A stretch of DNA of 41,975 nt from Microbulbifer okhotskensis (GCF_023895975.1 NZ_JALBWM010000032.1:1-41975), one strand, 5' to 3'. Positions 1 to 9,787 are shown, counted from the stretch's first letter. Numbers and translations: made by a program. Notes: generated by a model not told the origin, from the sequence alone.

Positions 1-781
1 CGGCATCGGCATCGGCATCGGCATCGGCATCGGCATCGGCATCGGCGTCGGCATCAGCGTCGGCATCCGCATCAGCATCAGCGTCCGCATCGGCATCGGC
101 ATCAGCATCAGCATCAGCATCAGCATCAGCATCAGCGTCCGCATCGGCATCAGCATCAGCGTCCGCATCGGCATCGGCGTCGGCATCCGCATCCGCATCC
201 GCATCAGCGTCGGCATCCGCATCCGCATCCGCATCCGCATCCGCATCCGCATCAGCATCAGCATCGGCGTCGGCGTCGGCATCGGCATCGGAATCAGAGT
301 CGGCATCCGCATCAGCATCTGAGTCAGCATCAGCATCTGAATCAGGAATAAAGAATCGATCCCCATTGTCATCATCATTATCACTAACCGCGATAGCGAT
401 AACGATAACGCCGAGGGCAATTAGTGCGGGAACCCACCAGGAATAGCCAGGATTGGCTGCTGCAGGTGCTGGATAAGCTGCTCCACCAGCAGCAAAGGCA
501 GAGACTAAATCTCCATTGGCGGCCAACATCATGGGCTCTTCAGCCCCGGTAAGCGCCAACTCACTATGGTCACCATCATCATCTAACAGGTAAAAACCCG
601 AGATAACGATAATTTGACCAGATTTTAAAACAATAACTAGGTCTACTCCGTCCTTGGAAAAAGACGCAATATCCTCCGGATCAGCGGGAATTTCGACTAG
701 ACCCGGAGCGGTCAATGCAAGACCCTCCAATGATCGTTCATCGATCGATCCCGTGAATTTGTCAAAGATTTTCGCAATCAT
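1..781 (-). CDS. Giant BapA/LapF-like biofilm adhesin, N-terminal part (runs off window)
   Basis: An uninterrupted frame of 260 codons starts at an ATG at 781 and continues past the left edge, so no stop is visible. A GGTGAG ribosome-binding site lies just upstream. Residues about 1-90 resemble the BapA/Bap/LapF prefix domain, including DGVDLVIVLKSGQIIVISGF and a following acidic stretch. Residues about 118-140 form a hydrophobic segment (WWVPALIALGVIVIAIAV), then an Asp/Asn run, then from about residue 146 an almost pure Asp-Ala(-Ser) repeat to the edge. Family members are secreted by type I secretion and mediate attachment and biofilm formation; secretion genes are not in the window. It is divergent from the esterase gene. 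I am confident of the coding frame and fairly confident of the family; total length and the C-terminal export signal cannot be seen. Confidence 0.85.
   Translation of the reverse strand, partial: MIAKIFDKFTGSIDERSLEGLALTAPGLVEIPADPEDIASFSKDGVDLVIVLKSGQIIVISGFYLLDDDGDHSELALTGAEEPMMLAANGDLVSAFAAGGAAYPAPAAANPGYSWWVPALIALGVIVIAIAVSDNDDDNGDRFFIPDSDADADSDADADADSDSDADADADADADADADADADADADADADADADADADADADADADADADADADADADADADADADADADADADADADADADADADADADADADADADA
2..346 (-). repeat. In-frame Asp-Ala(-Ser) hexanucleotide repeat tract
   Basis: The tract is built from triplets ggc/agc/cgc alternating with atc/gtc, which on the minus strand read Ala (GCC/GCT/GCG) and Asp (GAT/GAC), with a few Ser. Seven perfect ggcatc copies occupy 2-43. 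Further right the third codon positions vary while Asp-Ala alternation is kept, which fits selection on protein. The perfect part could slip in replication and change adhesin length in 2-residue steps without breaking the frame. Confidence 0.9.
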
Positions 782-1057
782 GCTCTCACCAACTTCAAAC
801 GGTGCAAATTCTTAAATACACAGTTCATGGCCTGAGCTTAAAGACGGAAAATACCCCACTTTGAGCCCATCCGTGACTAGATTCACTAATACATTGCCTT
901 ACTAATTTTCCTCCATAAAAAAAACAATTACGCCAGTACGTTTTTACGCGCACTACTTTTGTATGGACGTAATTCAACAAGTTTTCAAGGGATTGTTAGG
1001 TTGCTGCAGGAAAAGAGTGGATTTAGCGTTAACTTCATTGAGATTAGGAAGTTATAA
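782..1057. promoter_or_regulatory. Divergent intergenic region between adhesin and esterase
   Basis: This 276-base AT-rich gap separates two divergent genes and must hold both promoters. An AGGAAG ribosome-binding site precedes the esterase ATG. I see no convincing -35/-10 pair or strong operator palindrome. Confidence 0.4.
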
Positions 1058-2617
1058 ATGACTACAGACCCAGGAATTGGCCGGCACTTAAACATAAAAC
1101 CCACACCGGTAATCGACTCGCCTGCGGGGCCAATTATTGGAACCACTGATGAAGAAACAGGTGTACAAAAATTCCTAGGAATTCCTTACGCTCACCCCCC
1201 AATTGGCAAATTACGGTGGCTTCCACCTCAAGCATTAGCTACCTGGAAAGTGCCTCTTCACGCAGATTGCTTTGGTTCTCCAGCCGCACAAAATTCATCA
1301 ACTTTGATGGAAGTTCGCGATCAAGATGGGAATTTACCTGACACGGAGGAGTGCCTTTATCTAAATATATTTTCTCCTCCAATCTCACAAGAGAAAAAAC
1401 TGCCCGTGATGTTTTGGATACATGGCGGATCATTCTATATGGGATCTGGCTGCCAAAATATATATAACGGTAGCCATCTAGCTGCTAGCGGACGCGTCAT
1501 CGTAATTACCATCAATTATCGTTTGGGTGTCCTAGGTTTTCTTCGCCTAAAAGATATCAGTGATGTTCCATCAACAGGTAATGAAGGTCTTCTCGATCAA
1601 ATAGCAGCTCTAAAGTGGGTCCAACAAAATATTTCAGCCTTTGGCGGAGACCCTAGTAATATCACTCTATTTGGGGAGTCGGCTGGTGCAATGAGTATTG
1701 CTTCCCTGCTAGAAGTACCACAATGCAGAGGTATAATTCGTCGAGCTATTGTCCAAAGTGGACATCCGAAGGCGATTCATTCCCAGCAACAAGCCAATCA
1801 TGTTGCAAAAACTTTCCTCAAGCACTTTGCTGAAATCAGCAATGGATGCTCACTTAGAAACTGCTCACCCAAGCTCCTGCTTAAGGTTCAGCAAAAAATA
1901 CTTTCCGATACTCTGATGGTGCCAAAGTGGGGACAGCTACCTTTCAAACCCGTAGCAGACGAAAACTTATCCCTTTCTGATGTGAAAATTAATGCCCCTT
2001 CAAATACACCCCTGCTTTTAGGTAACAATCTAGAAGAATGGAATCTGTTCAGCGCAATTAATCCAGAAAGCTTCTCTCTTGATTATCGACAAATATGCAC
2101 CCATCTTGAGTGGCTTATCCCTGAATCTGATTTAAAGCCACTGCTGAGTCACTACTACCAACTGGCAAAAACAATGACCGGAAACCCTTGGCCTGAGTGG
2201 AGTCGAGCTTGGAACCTACTACTAACTGATATGGTGTTCACCTTACCCGGTCTACGTCACCTAAAGGATCATCGCGGAAATAACTTTCATTATCATTTCG
2301 CGCAACCCCTTGCAGCTCAACCATTGCTAGGGGCTTGCCATGCCGTTGAACTTGGCTATGTCTTTGGCACCCATGGTGATCAGTCTCTACAAGTTTTGTA
2401 TGGAGGTGAAGAAAACCCTCACCTTTTGAGTGCCTCTATGCAGGAGGCGTGGTTGAGCTTTGCCGAATCGGGGAAGCCAAGTGGAGACTGGCCAGAGTTT
2501 TCAGGAAAGTACAGTAAGCGCTTTGGTGGTCATCCCTCCGCCCGTAAATTCAATACCCCAGAATTACTTAGCTTGTGGCAACATATACCCGACAATGCAT
2601 TGAACGGTTATCTTTAG
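1058..2617 (+). CDS. Type-B carboxylesterase family hydrolase
   Basis: A 519-residue alpha/beta hydrolase of the carboxylesterase/cholinesterase family (PnbA-like), hydrolysing carboxylic esters; the substrate cannot be told from sequence. The oxyanion-hole motif HGGSF is at residues 122-126, the family signature EECLYLNIF near 98-106 (usually EDCLYLN), and the nucleophile elbow GESAG puts the catalytic serine at 208. The likely catalytic acid lies in NNLEEW around 325 and the catalytic histidine in ACHAVELGYVFG around 428. Length is normal for the family. No signal peptide is seen, so a cytoplasmic location is inferred. The ATG follows AGGAAG with good spacing. The phosphatase gene starts 12 bases downstream, suggesting co-transcription. 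Confidence 0.9.
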   Translation: MTTDPGIGRHLNIKPTPVIDSPAGPIIGTTDEETGVQKFLGIPYAHPPIGKLRWLPPQALATWKVPLHADCFGSPAAQNSSTLMEVRDQDGNLPDTEECLYLNIFSPPISQEKKLPVMFWIHGGSFYMGSGCQNIYNGSHLAASGRVIVITINYRLGVLGFLRLKDISDVPSTGNEGLLDQIAALKWVQQNISAFGGDPSNITLFGESAGAMSIASLLEVPQCRGIIRRAIVQSGHPKAIHSQQQANHVAKTFLKHFAEISNGCSLRNCSPKLLLKVQQKILSDTLMVPKWGQLPFKPVADENLSLSDVKINAPSNTPLLLGNNLEEWNLFSAINPESFSLDYRQICTHLEWLIPESDLKPLLSHYYQLAKTMTGNPWPEWSRAWNLLLTDMVFTLPGLRHLKDHRGNNFHYHFAQPLAAQPLLGACHAVELGYVFGTHGDQSLQVLYGGEENPHLLSASMQEAWLSFAESGKPSGDWPEFSGKYSKRFGGHPSARKFNTPELLSLWQHIPDNALNGYL

Positions 2618-2629
2618 GTCAGAACACAC

Positions 2630-3178
2630 ATGGCAAAAATTTTTCTAGTTAGACACGGGGAGGCGGATAAAGGTGTGAACGTTCCCGATCCAGCGCTTAC
2701 CGAACTGAGGCACAAACAATCGGAGAGTCTCGCCAACAAATTATCGACTCAGGAAAAAATACACCTAATCAGCAGCCCCAAACTACGCGCTCAGCAAACC
2801 GCAAAACCTTTGGCTGACCTGTGGGATGTCAAGGTGGTTATTGAAGATGCTGTCACAGAGATACCAGCCCCCCAAGGACTACCCTTGGGGCAGCGTTTAA
2901 CTTGGATTCGTACTTTTCTAGATAGTGACTGGGATCAGATAGACCAACAACAATCTGCTTGGCGCAGACGTATCAACGACTTTCTAGCCACTATCTCTAA
3001 AGACACCATTGTTTTTTGTCACTTCATGGTGATAAATTCAGTAGTAGCTCACCTTCGAGGGCATCAAAAAGTTAAACAATTCCGACCTGACTACACCTCA
3101 ATTACGGAACTTCATAACAATAGAATTGGCTTACATCTGGTGAGTTTGGGAGAAGAAAAAGGCAGTCAAATTTTATAG
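2630..3178 (+). CDS. SixA-like histidine phosphatase family protein
   Basis: A 182-residue member of the histidine phosphatase (phosphoglycerate mutase-like) superfamily. The N-terminal FLVRHGEAD carries the phospho-accepting His of the RHG motif at residue 9, and a second catalytic His lies in FCHFMVIN near residue 130. The motif SSPKLRAQQTA matches the conserved SP..RA.QTA segment of SixA-like enzymes. Members dephosphorylate phosphohistidine proteins or small phosphoesters; the substrate here is unknown. It begins 12 bases after the esterase stop and probably shares its transcript. SixA proper is about 160 residues, so this is slightly longer and a general family call is safer. Confidence 0.85.
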   Translation: MAKIFLVRHGEADKGVNVPDPALTELRHKQSESLANKLSTQEKIHLISSPKLRAQQTAKPLADLWDVKVVIEDAVTEIPAPQGLPLGQRLTWIRTFLDSDWDQIDQQQSAWRRRINDFLATISKDTIVFCHFMVINSVVAHLRGHQKVKQFRPDYTSITELHNNRIGLHLVSLGEEKGSQIL

Positions 3179-3188
3179 CTCTCGCAAA

Positions 3189-3205
3189 GGCATGCTTCGC
3201 ATGCC
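3189..3205. terminator. Short GC hairpin between convergent genes
   Basis: A perfect 7-base inverted repeat (GGCATGC-TTC-GCATGCC) lies between the phosphatase stop and the convergent pepN stop. It could serve as a shared transcription end, but there is no T-run on either side, so the call is weak. Confidence 0.35.
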
Positions 3206-3230
3206 CCGCACCAATCTATAGAGCCATTAT

Positions 3231-5861
3231 CTAACCTAAGCTTTTACTGACCACTTCGAATAAGTCTTTAGAAAGCACATGACTATCGGCAACTTTTTGC
3301 AAAGCCATTTGCATTTCTTCAGCATGTGCTCCCGTATATTTCCTCCAGCGAGTAATCGGAATCACCATGCGTGCAGCAATCTGTGGATTCAGCTTATCCA
3401 GCGCTATAACTTGATCTGCAACAAACTCAAACCCACTACCATCATTTTTATGGAACTGTTTAAAGTTCCGATTTGCAAAACCACCAATGACAGATCTCAC
3501 CTTATTTGGATTTGTCATCTCAAAGGCTGGATGCTCGATTAATGCTCGTATATTTTTTAATGTACCACGCTTGGGGCTACAACTCTGCTGACTTAGCCAT
3601 AGTTCTATTACTTGTGCATCCTCTTGCCAGCGCGTGTAAAATTGAGCTATTGAATTTTCAGCTTGACTATCCCCAGCATAATTGATCAGCGCAGTCAGCG
3701 CAGCTGCACTATCCGTCATATTACTGGCAGAATCGAATTGATTTTGTGCCATGTCCAATGCTTCTTGTGTTTCTGTAGCGCAAAGGTAGGACAAGCAGAT
3801 ATTCTTTAACCGGCGCTCAGCAATATCTTTCGCATCAGGGCTATAGGATTTTTGTGAATTTAATTCACAATAACACCGGATGAATTCATCCGCCAGCTCT
3901 TCAGCAATGGCTTTTCGCGCAAATTCTAGAGCAACAACAGTAGCTTCAGAATCAATAAATACAGACTCTTCGGCAACAAATTGCTCACTGGGCAGCTGCA
4001 AAATTTCTGCACTTAATGCGGGGTCGAGTCCCCTATCTTTCAGCACGCCTCGATAGGCATCTATCAACTCTGACCGAAGCTGTAAAGGTTCACCCTTTCG
4101 ATATGCTTCTTGTAACTCAGCTAAAGAATTCAGAGCCAATCTTTGACTGGCCTCCCACCGATTAAAGGTATCGGTGTCATTCCGTATAAGAAATAACAGT
4201 TGTTCATTACTATAACTGTAATGTACCTTCACAGGTGCAGAGAACCCACGCAAAAGAGAAGGTAAAGGCTTTTCTTTTAATCCGAAGAATTCAAATATCT
4301 GCTCGGTGCCATTTACATGCAATATAGTTTCGGTTAATCCCTGCTCATTTAAACTAATCTCTTTCCCAGTGGAATCCAGCATCCCCACTCTGAACGGGAT
4401 ATGAAGTGGAAGATTTTCTTCTTGTTTTTCTGACAAAGGGCAGGATTGGCGAACCGTCAACTGATAGACACCCTGAGTCTCATCAAAGTGATCCTTCACA
4501 TCCAAAACAGGTGTACCTACTTGACTGTACCAGCGTCGGAATTGTGTCAGGCTAACTTGATTCGCATCTTCCATTGCCTTTACAAAATCCTCACAAGTTA
4601 CTGCGCATCCATCATGGCGCTTGAAGTAAAGATCACTTCCTTTACGAAAGCCCTTTTCTCCTAAAAGGGTATGTATCATCCTCACAACTTCAGCACCCTT
4701 TTCATAGATTGTAAGCGTGTAGAAATTTGAGATCTCCATATAAGAATCCGGTCGAATAGAGTGTGCCATTGGCCCCGCATCTTCCGAAAACTGATTGGTA
4801 CGTAAAAGTGACACATCTTCAATACGCTTTACGGCACGAGAGTTAAGATCTGCGGAGAATTCAGCATCGCGAAATACGGTAAATCCTTCCTTCAAACTAA
4901 GCTGAAACCAGTCACGACAGGTAACCCGATTACCGGACCAGTTATGAAAATATTCATGTCCAACAATAGATTCTATTCTTTGAAAAGCAGAATCCGTAGC
5001 TGTTTCCGGACTGGCCAAAACGCAGGCTGAGTTAAAGATATTCAGCCCCTTATTTTCCATGGCACCCATGTTGAAGTGATCTACTGCAACCACCATAAAA
5101 ATGTCGAGGTCATATTCTCTACCATAAACCTCTTCATCCCAACGCATGGCACTCTTAAGAGAACGCATTGCGTGGTCACATTTTCCGACATTTTTTGTCT
5201 CGGTAAATATCTGGAGTTTTACCGTACGACCACTGACAGTCATAAAGCTGTCTTCGACTTGCTCAAGATCTCCCGCCACCAGCGCGAATAAATAAGCAGG
5301 CTTTGCAAAAGGGTCTTCCCAAGTGACAAACTGACGGTCAGCGCCATAGTTACCACGCTCTATTTCATTACCATTAGAGAGCAATACGGGGTGATCAGTT
5401 GGTGCCACTATGGTCGTAGTAAACTTAGACATAACATCAGGCCGGTCTGGATAGAAAGTGATCTTTCTGAACCCTTCAGCCTCACATTGGGTACAGTACA
5501 TACCGTTGGAGAGGTATAACCCCTCTAGGGACGTATTGTCCTCCGGGTTAATACGATTTTGAATCTCCAACAGAAACTCAGCCCTATCGACAGGTATTGA
5601 TAGGCCCTCAGGAAACTCCCTATAGCCTGCGGGAGAAAGCAAGATTCCATCTAAAGTAACCGACAAAAGCTCCAGCTCAACTCCGTCGAGTAACAGCGGC
5701 GGCAAACCCACGCCAGCCGCTTGATTTCTACGGACTTTGAGCCGGGACTTCACCAAGGTAGCTTTGGGATCCAGCTCAAACCATAAATCTGTGGTATCCA
5801 CCAAATAGTCCGGTACTCGATAGTCCTTGAGGTAGATTGTCTTAGGCTGGGTATCTTGCAT
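3231..5861 (-). CDS. pepN: Aminopeptidase N (M1 zinc metallopeptidase)
   Basis: Cytoplasmic broad-specificity aminopeptidase that removes N-terminal residues from peptides. I chose the ATG at 5861 (MQDTQPKTIYLKDY), giving 876 residues, close to E. coli PepN (870); the frame stays open upstream to 5969, but that extension is not family-like and a GAGG site precedes 5861. The exopeptidase motif GAMEN is at about 266-270, the zinc motif HEYFH at 302-306 and the third zinc ligand Glu at about 325 (KEGFTVF). The C-terminal half is the helical domain that gates the active site. The gene is convergent with the phosphatase and stands alone. Confidence 0.96.
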   Translation of the reverse strand: MQDTQPKTIYLKDYRVPDYLVDTTDLWFELDPKATLVKSRLKVRRNQAAGVGLPPLLLDGVELELLSVTLDGILLSPAGYREFPEGLSIPVDRAEFLLEIQNRINPEDNTSLEGLYLSNGMYCTQCEAEGFRKITFYPDRPDVMSKFTTTIVAPTDHPVLLSNGNEIERGNYGADRQFVTWEDPFAKPAYLFALVAGDLEQVEDSFMTVSGRTVKLQIFTETKNVGKCDHAMRSLKSAMRWDEEVYGREYDLDIFMVVAVDHFNMGAMENKGLNIFNSACVLASPETATDSAFQRIESIVGHEYFHNWSGNRVTCRDWFQLSLKEGFTVFRDAEFSADLNSRAVKRIEDVSLLRTNQFSEDAGPMAHSIRPDSYMEISNFYTLTIYEKGAEVVRMIHTLLGEKGFRKGSDLYFKRHDGCAVTCEDFVKAMEDANQVSLTQFRRWYSQVGTPVLDVKDHFDETQGVYQLTVRQSCPLSEKQEENLPLHIPFRVGMLDSTGKEISLNEQGLTETILHVNGTEQIFEFFGLKEKPLPSLLRGFSAPVKVHYSYSNEQLLFLIRNDTDTFNRWEASQRLALNSLAELQEAYRKGEPLQLRSELIDAYRGVLKDRGLDPALSAEILQLPSEQFVAEESVFIDSEATVVALEFARKAIAEELADEFIRCYCELNSQKSYSPDAKDIAERRLKNICLSYLCATETQEALDMAQNQFDSASNMTDSAAALTALINYAGDSQAENSIAQFYTRWQEDAQVIELWLSQQSCSPKRGTLKNIRALIEHPAFEMTNPNKVRSVIGGFANRNFKQFHKNDGSGFEFVADQVIALDKLNPQIAARMVIPITRWRKYTGAHAEEMQMALQKVADSHVLSKDLFEVVSKSLG

Positions 5862-6124
5862 TATTGAAATGTCCTCGGTCACTATATGCCCACCAAAGTA
5901 GTAAGAATTAAGTAAATTGGGGTAAAAAACACCATTCCAAGCTAAGCACGGAAACAATACGCCGCGCAAACCCTTACGCCCCCCAACAGGACCAAGCCAT
6001 TCTAGGCCACTTTCCTTGGCCGCTAGAAGCGCTCGACACTACCGCCCTACTGAGATCAAAGCGGCCGAAGCAAAAAGCTACCAACAACCCCCAAGACTAC
6101 TGATTGTGAGGGAGTTGCCTTTTC
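5862..6124. other. pepN upstream region
   Basis: Non-coding gap between the pepN start and the remnant gene to its right, presumably holding the pepN promoter. The pepN frame is open to 5969 without recognised homology. No clear promoter hexamers or operators were identified. Confidence 0.3.
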
Positions 6125-6734
6125 ATAGGGCATAAACTTATTCCACTAGTGTTTATCTTTGGTCTTCTACTGATCATTGGCTCACCCGTTCTGCAAATGA
6201 GCTGAATAGAGAGCTGCAGTCACGTATAGATGCACTCAAAATCGCCTTTATGAAGCGCGATGGAGATGCTATTGTAAGCATCATAACGAAGGACGACTTA
6301 ATAGTTACACCCTATAACAAGAAACCTCTAAATACCCGCATACTAGCTGATAGCTTTAATACCTTGATAATCAAAAGTGCCCATCATTCAAAACAGTAGT
6401 GGCTCTGCTAGATCCCAATGCAGCCCTGATGACCATGCTCACCTCTTTTGAGGGCAGTATTGAAAGCACGCCAACTTTAACTTGGTTATTCACGTCAAAC
6501 ATCTGGGCTACAGGGAAAGGTGTATGGCGTTTGCAACTTCTGCAAGAGCCCAAATTGGATGCACCATAAGTAGCTGCCCTGCTACATACAGCTCAATTGC
6601 TGCCTGAACGTTATTATCGGTTAGCAATCCAACTAAAATATGCAGTAACTACCACTTGTTCTGATAAAATATTTCCCTTACGGGCGTTGAGAAATGCTGA
6701 TTTCGATTCTGTCAACACTTCTTACCGCCAATGA
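6125..6734 (+). pseudogene. Decayed gene for a small membrane-anchored or secreted protein
   Basis: Three consecutive coding-like stretches lie in three different plus-strand frames. The first (from 6125) reads a hydrophobic N-terminus, HKLIPLVFIFGLLLIIG, preceded by a GGGAG site, but the expected start codon is ATA. The second, open from 6136 after a TAA, contains WLTRSANELNRELQSR and continues to a stop near 6400. The third contains KTVVALLDPNAALMTML, an in-frame TAA at 6567, then LLPERYYRLAIQLKYAV to a TGA at 6732-6734. Together these look like one original protein of about 200 residues with a signal anchor, broken by two frameshifts and one nonsense codon. I do not recognise the family. 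It precedes ydbH in the same direction. Confidence 0.6.
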
Positions 6735-6767
6735 CAAACAATAGCTTAAATTGATCTCCTAGGAGCA

Positions 6768-9764
6768 TTGAGGTTTAGTGTGAGAAAGTCCCGCATTCTT
6801 ATCATTTCACTGACCCTTTTCTTAACCGTTTTCCTCATTGGCAGCTGGTGGAAAAAAGATATTATCGCTACTCAACTAGCCATTTTATTGACAGGGGAAG
6901 TGGTTGTTCAGCAACTATCCGGGCTCGAACTAGGCTTAAGAGAAGTCTCAATTAAAGAAGTTCGCCTGAAATCCAGTATCGGTAGTAGCCTGATCCTTGA
7001 TAACGTTAGAATACACGATCCATTTCATATCATCTTTGACCGAGATAGCGCTCAAAAAGTAGAGCTATCTATCGAGAAGCTAACCCGAATCAAGGAAAAA
7101 GAATCGGTACTGACAAGACGCACCACACCTAGGAAAAACCCCAAAAAAGAATCCTCCTTGTCCCTGAAAACACTCACCCAGCAGTTCACTCGATATATAC
7201 CCGGCAGAGTATTTGTAAAAAAACTAGTGATTGACGATATATTTGAGGCGGGTCCTCTAGAAATTATACGGCAGAATGGCGCTATTATCGCAGAATCCCC
7301 CTATCAACACCCTCAGCTTGGCCGGCTTATTATCTCACTCCAAGGCAATTTAAGTTCATCACCAATCGAGTTAAACTCCATTGTGTATTCTGAGAAAAAT
7401 GGAATTTTGTCCCAAGCAAAAACAAGCCTTGCCAAAAAAGAAGATTATTGGATACTCAAGACCAAGGTAACTGCCGACCTACAAGCTCTATCTCCCATTC
7501 TGGCTATCGTCGAAACTCAGTCTTCCCCGGTTAATGAGGAAATCGAGACATCCGGCCAAGTCTTTATTAATGCCAGCGGCCAAATACCAGACAATATAGT
7601 GTCCCTATCAGACTATAAAAATATCATCGTACAGATTAACGGCAAGCAACTGGAAACCGCCCTAAACTCCAACCGTGTGAATGGCAGACTGAAAACCCTA
7701 CTATCAATTGATTCTCCAATTGAACTTAAGCTTAAGTCACTTACCCCACTGATAGCTCATTCAGTCAGCGGCGTCGGCACACTCGATATCTCTATAGCAA
7801 GCGACGACTCGAAACTGTCCCATTTTTTAGATCTGAATTTTGAATCGTTTTCATCCGGGGCTGGCCCTGTGCTTTCAACACAAGGGACTATTCATCTCGG
7901 AAGTGCTGACTCCATAATTAACTCTCCATTATGGCTCAACCACCTTCCATATCTGCCAGCAAGCAAGCTGGATGGAGAATTAAAATTTACGGGGGATATT
8001 CAACTTAATCCTCTACAGGAAACATCGTCTAAGAAGAGCTGGCTTAGAGGTTCTCACCTCATAGTTCTCCCTGGGAGCCAACTAAACTTTAAGACTACCT
8101 TATCAAATCTGCCAAATAACTCGCCTCTATTCTCCGCCCTCTTTAATCAAGGCCGCACTCAACTGGAAGTCAAAAATAAAGTTGTAATTGAAGGCAAACC
8201 ATCACCTTCAGGACCAATAGACATTCATATTACAGAGGGCGCTATTACCGCAGAATTACAAGCAATAAAAAACAACACTTCAATTCTCGCTAAATTCAAA
8301 GAACTCAACTGCAGCATTTCCCAAAACACAAAATGCGGATTTTGGATGACGGCAGCAACACCAAAAATGATTGACAAAGTCTCAGGTATATCTATTACTA
8401 ATTTGGCATTAAGCACAAAGATAGATATAGAAAGGAGTCATACAGCAAAAAAAATAAGCCTGAAGAATATTAAAATTGAAACTGACAAAATAGACACCAC
8501 CGAATTTCTGGCTGAAAATGTCATGGTAGCTACCGCTGCTTTAGACTGCGAATTTAGCGATAAAAAAAATAACTGTGAGAGCAAACAAATTCGCAGCCAA
8601 TTCGACAGCCTCTCCACAGAATTATTTACAGTCGCAGGCGGCATTAACTTCAACAATACTGATTTGGAAGTGACCCCAGGAATCAGTAGACTTTGCAGTG
8701 ATTTTCAGGCGTTAAAACTTAACGTCAAAACACCAGATAAATATTCTGCTACCACCTCTCTAACTGGGTCTCTCTCACTTCGAAATAACGAGCTTGCAGG
8801 AAATGGTCAGTTAGCCGCGGGTTCCGTCAAGATAGATTCGAACTGGAAATATAATCTTGATCATGCCTCCGGCGTCATCGATTTCACTGTGCCAGAGATA
8901 GCGTTTGATGATCAATACACTCTCAACCACAGTATCCATGGATTACCAGTAGACATCGTTTCTGGGAAGCTTTCTGCAAACGGGTCTTTATCATGGCCCC
9001 AAAAAACGGAAGATAACTTTAGAATCGGATTTACGGATACCGCCATAGTCTATGAGAACAGCTTTGCTACGGGACTTTCTGGAGAAGTCATAGTAAATAA
9101 TAATGGGCATTGGACCACATCAAAACCGCAACCTTTAACGATACAATCTATCAACGCGGGTCTGCCGCTAGAAAAAATTAAACTCGCTCTATCTTTAAAC
9201 AAACAAAAAGACCTTATCCTGAATAATTTTTCTGCTAAATTTCTCGACGGCAAATTACAGTCTGAGTCATTAATTTGGAACTTAGATAACAATGTGCGCG
9301 AAAGTACGCTATTTGCAAATGATATCTCCCTGCAAGCACTGGCCCATGAGACAGGTTCAGAGAGCTTTAAAGCCAGTGGATTTATCGACTTGACCATCCC
9401 TTTAGTAACCGGCCCCAATGGGATCACCGTGAAGGGAGGCCACTTGGAGGCGAAGGCACCTGGTGGCCGTCTCCGATACTATGGGGCATTCTCCCCACAA
9501 ATGTTGTCGAACAACTCCCAGCTTAAAATGATTGCCAATGCACTAGAAGACTATGAATTTCGAACACTGGAAGGTAGCTTGGATTACCCCCCCAGCGGAG
9601 ATTTGCAACTACATCTCAAGCTGGTAGGGCGCAGTGAAGCAATTGATTCAGGTAGAGATCTGGTTATTAATCTGAACCTTGAAAACAATATTCCTTCGAT
9701 GCTGCGCTCACTCCAGGCCAGCAGGGACCTGACCAAGGCACTGGAAAAGCAGCTGGACCAATAG
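6768..9764 (+). CDS. ydbH: YdbH-like AsmA-superfamily intermembrane phospholipid transport protein
   Basis: A protein of up to 998 residues with one N-terminal membrane segment (about residues 8-27) and a long beta-rich periplasmic body ending in VINLNLENNIPSMLRSLQ, which fits the C-terminus of YdbH proteins. In E. coli YdbH acts redundantly with TamB and YhdP as an AsmA-like bridge carrying phospholipids towards the outer membrane. The family call rests mainly on the following ynbE and ydbL genes, as in the E. coli ydbH-ynbE-ydbL operon. At about 1000 residues it is longer than the E. coli protein (879). The listed start is TTG at 6768, only two bases after AGGAG; a GTG at 6780, six bases after a GAGG site, is at least as good and removes four residues. 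Confidence 0.85.
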   Translation: MRFSVRKSRILIISLTLFLTVFLIGSWWKKDIIATQLAILLTGEVVVQQLSGLELGLREVSIKEVRLKSSIGSSLILDNVRIHDPFHIIFDRDSAQKVELSIEKLTRIKEKESVLTRRTTPRKNPKKESSLSLKTLTQQFTRYIPGRVFVKKLVIDDIFEAGPLEIIRQNGAIIAESPYQHPQLGRLIISLQGNLSSSPIELNSIVYSEKNGILSQAKTSLAKKEDYWILKTKVTADLQALSPILAIVETQSSPVNEEIETSGQVFINASGQIPDNIVSLSDYKNIIVQINGKQLETALNSNRVNGRLKTLLSIDSPIELKLKSLTPLIAHSVSGVGTLDISIASDDSKLSHFLDLNFESFSSGAGPVLSTQGTIHLGSADSIINSPLWLNHLPYLPASKLDGELKFTGDIQLNPLQETSSKKSWLRGSHLIVLPGSQLNFKTTLSNLPNNSPLFSALFNQGRTQLEVKNKVVIEGKPSPSGPIDIHITEGAITAELQAIKNNTSILAKFKELNCSISQNTKCGFWMTAATPKMIDKVSGISITNLALSTKIDIERSHTAKKISLKNIKIETDKIDTTEFLAENVMVATAALDCEFSDKKNNCESKQIRSQFDSLSTELFTVAGGINFNNTDLEVTPGISRLCSDFQALKLNVKTPDKYSATTSLTGSLSLRNNELAGNGQLAAGSVKIDSNWKYNLDHASGVIDFTVPEIAFDDQYTLNHSIHGLPVDIVSGKLSANGSLSWPQKTEDNFRIGFTDTAIVYENSFATGLSGEVIVNNNGHWTTSKPQPLTIQSINAGLPLEKIKLALSLNKQKDLILNNFSAKFLDGKLQSESLIWNLDNNVRESTLFANDISLQALAHETGSESFKASGFIDLTIPLVTGPNGITVKGGHLEAKAPGGRLRYYGAFSPQMLSNNSQLKMIANALEDYEFRTLEGSLDYPPSGDLQLHLKLVGRSEAIDSGRDLVINLNLENNIPSMLRSLQASRDLTKALEKQLDQ

Positions 9765-9787
9765 GTCTGGAGTGAAGTAGCCTCTCC

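Noticed and set aside
1..346. Repetitive array that might be read as CRISPR or a non-coding satellite
   Set aside because: The unit is a hexamer with no spacers, and it stays in frame with a long N-terminal coding region, giving Asp-Ala repeats.
6371..6553. Minus-strand frame of 60 codons opposite the decayed gene
   Set aside because: The plus-strand reading shows continuous protein-like words over frames; the minus frame has no start signal or family pattern.
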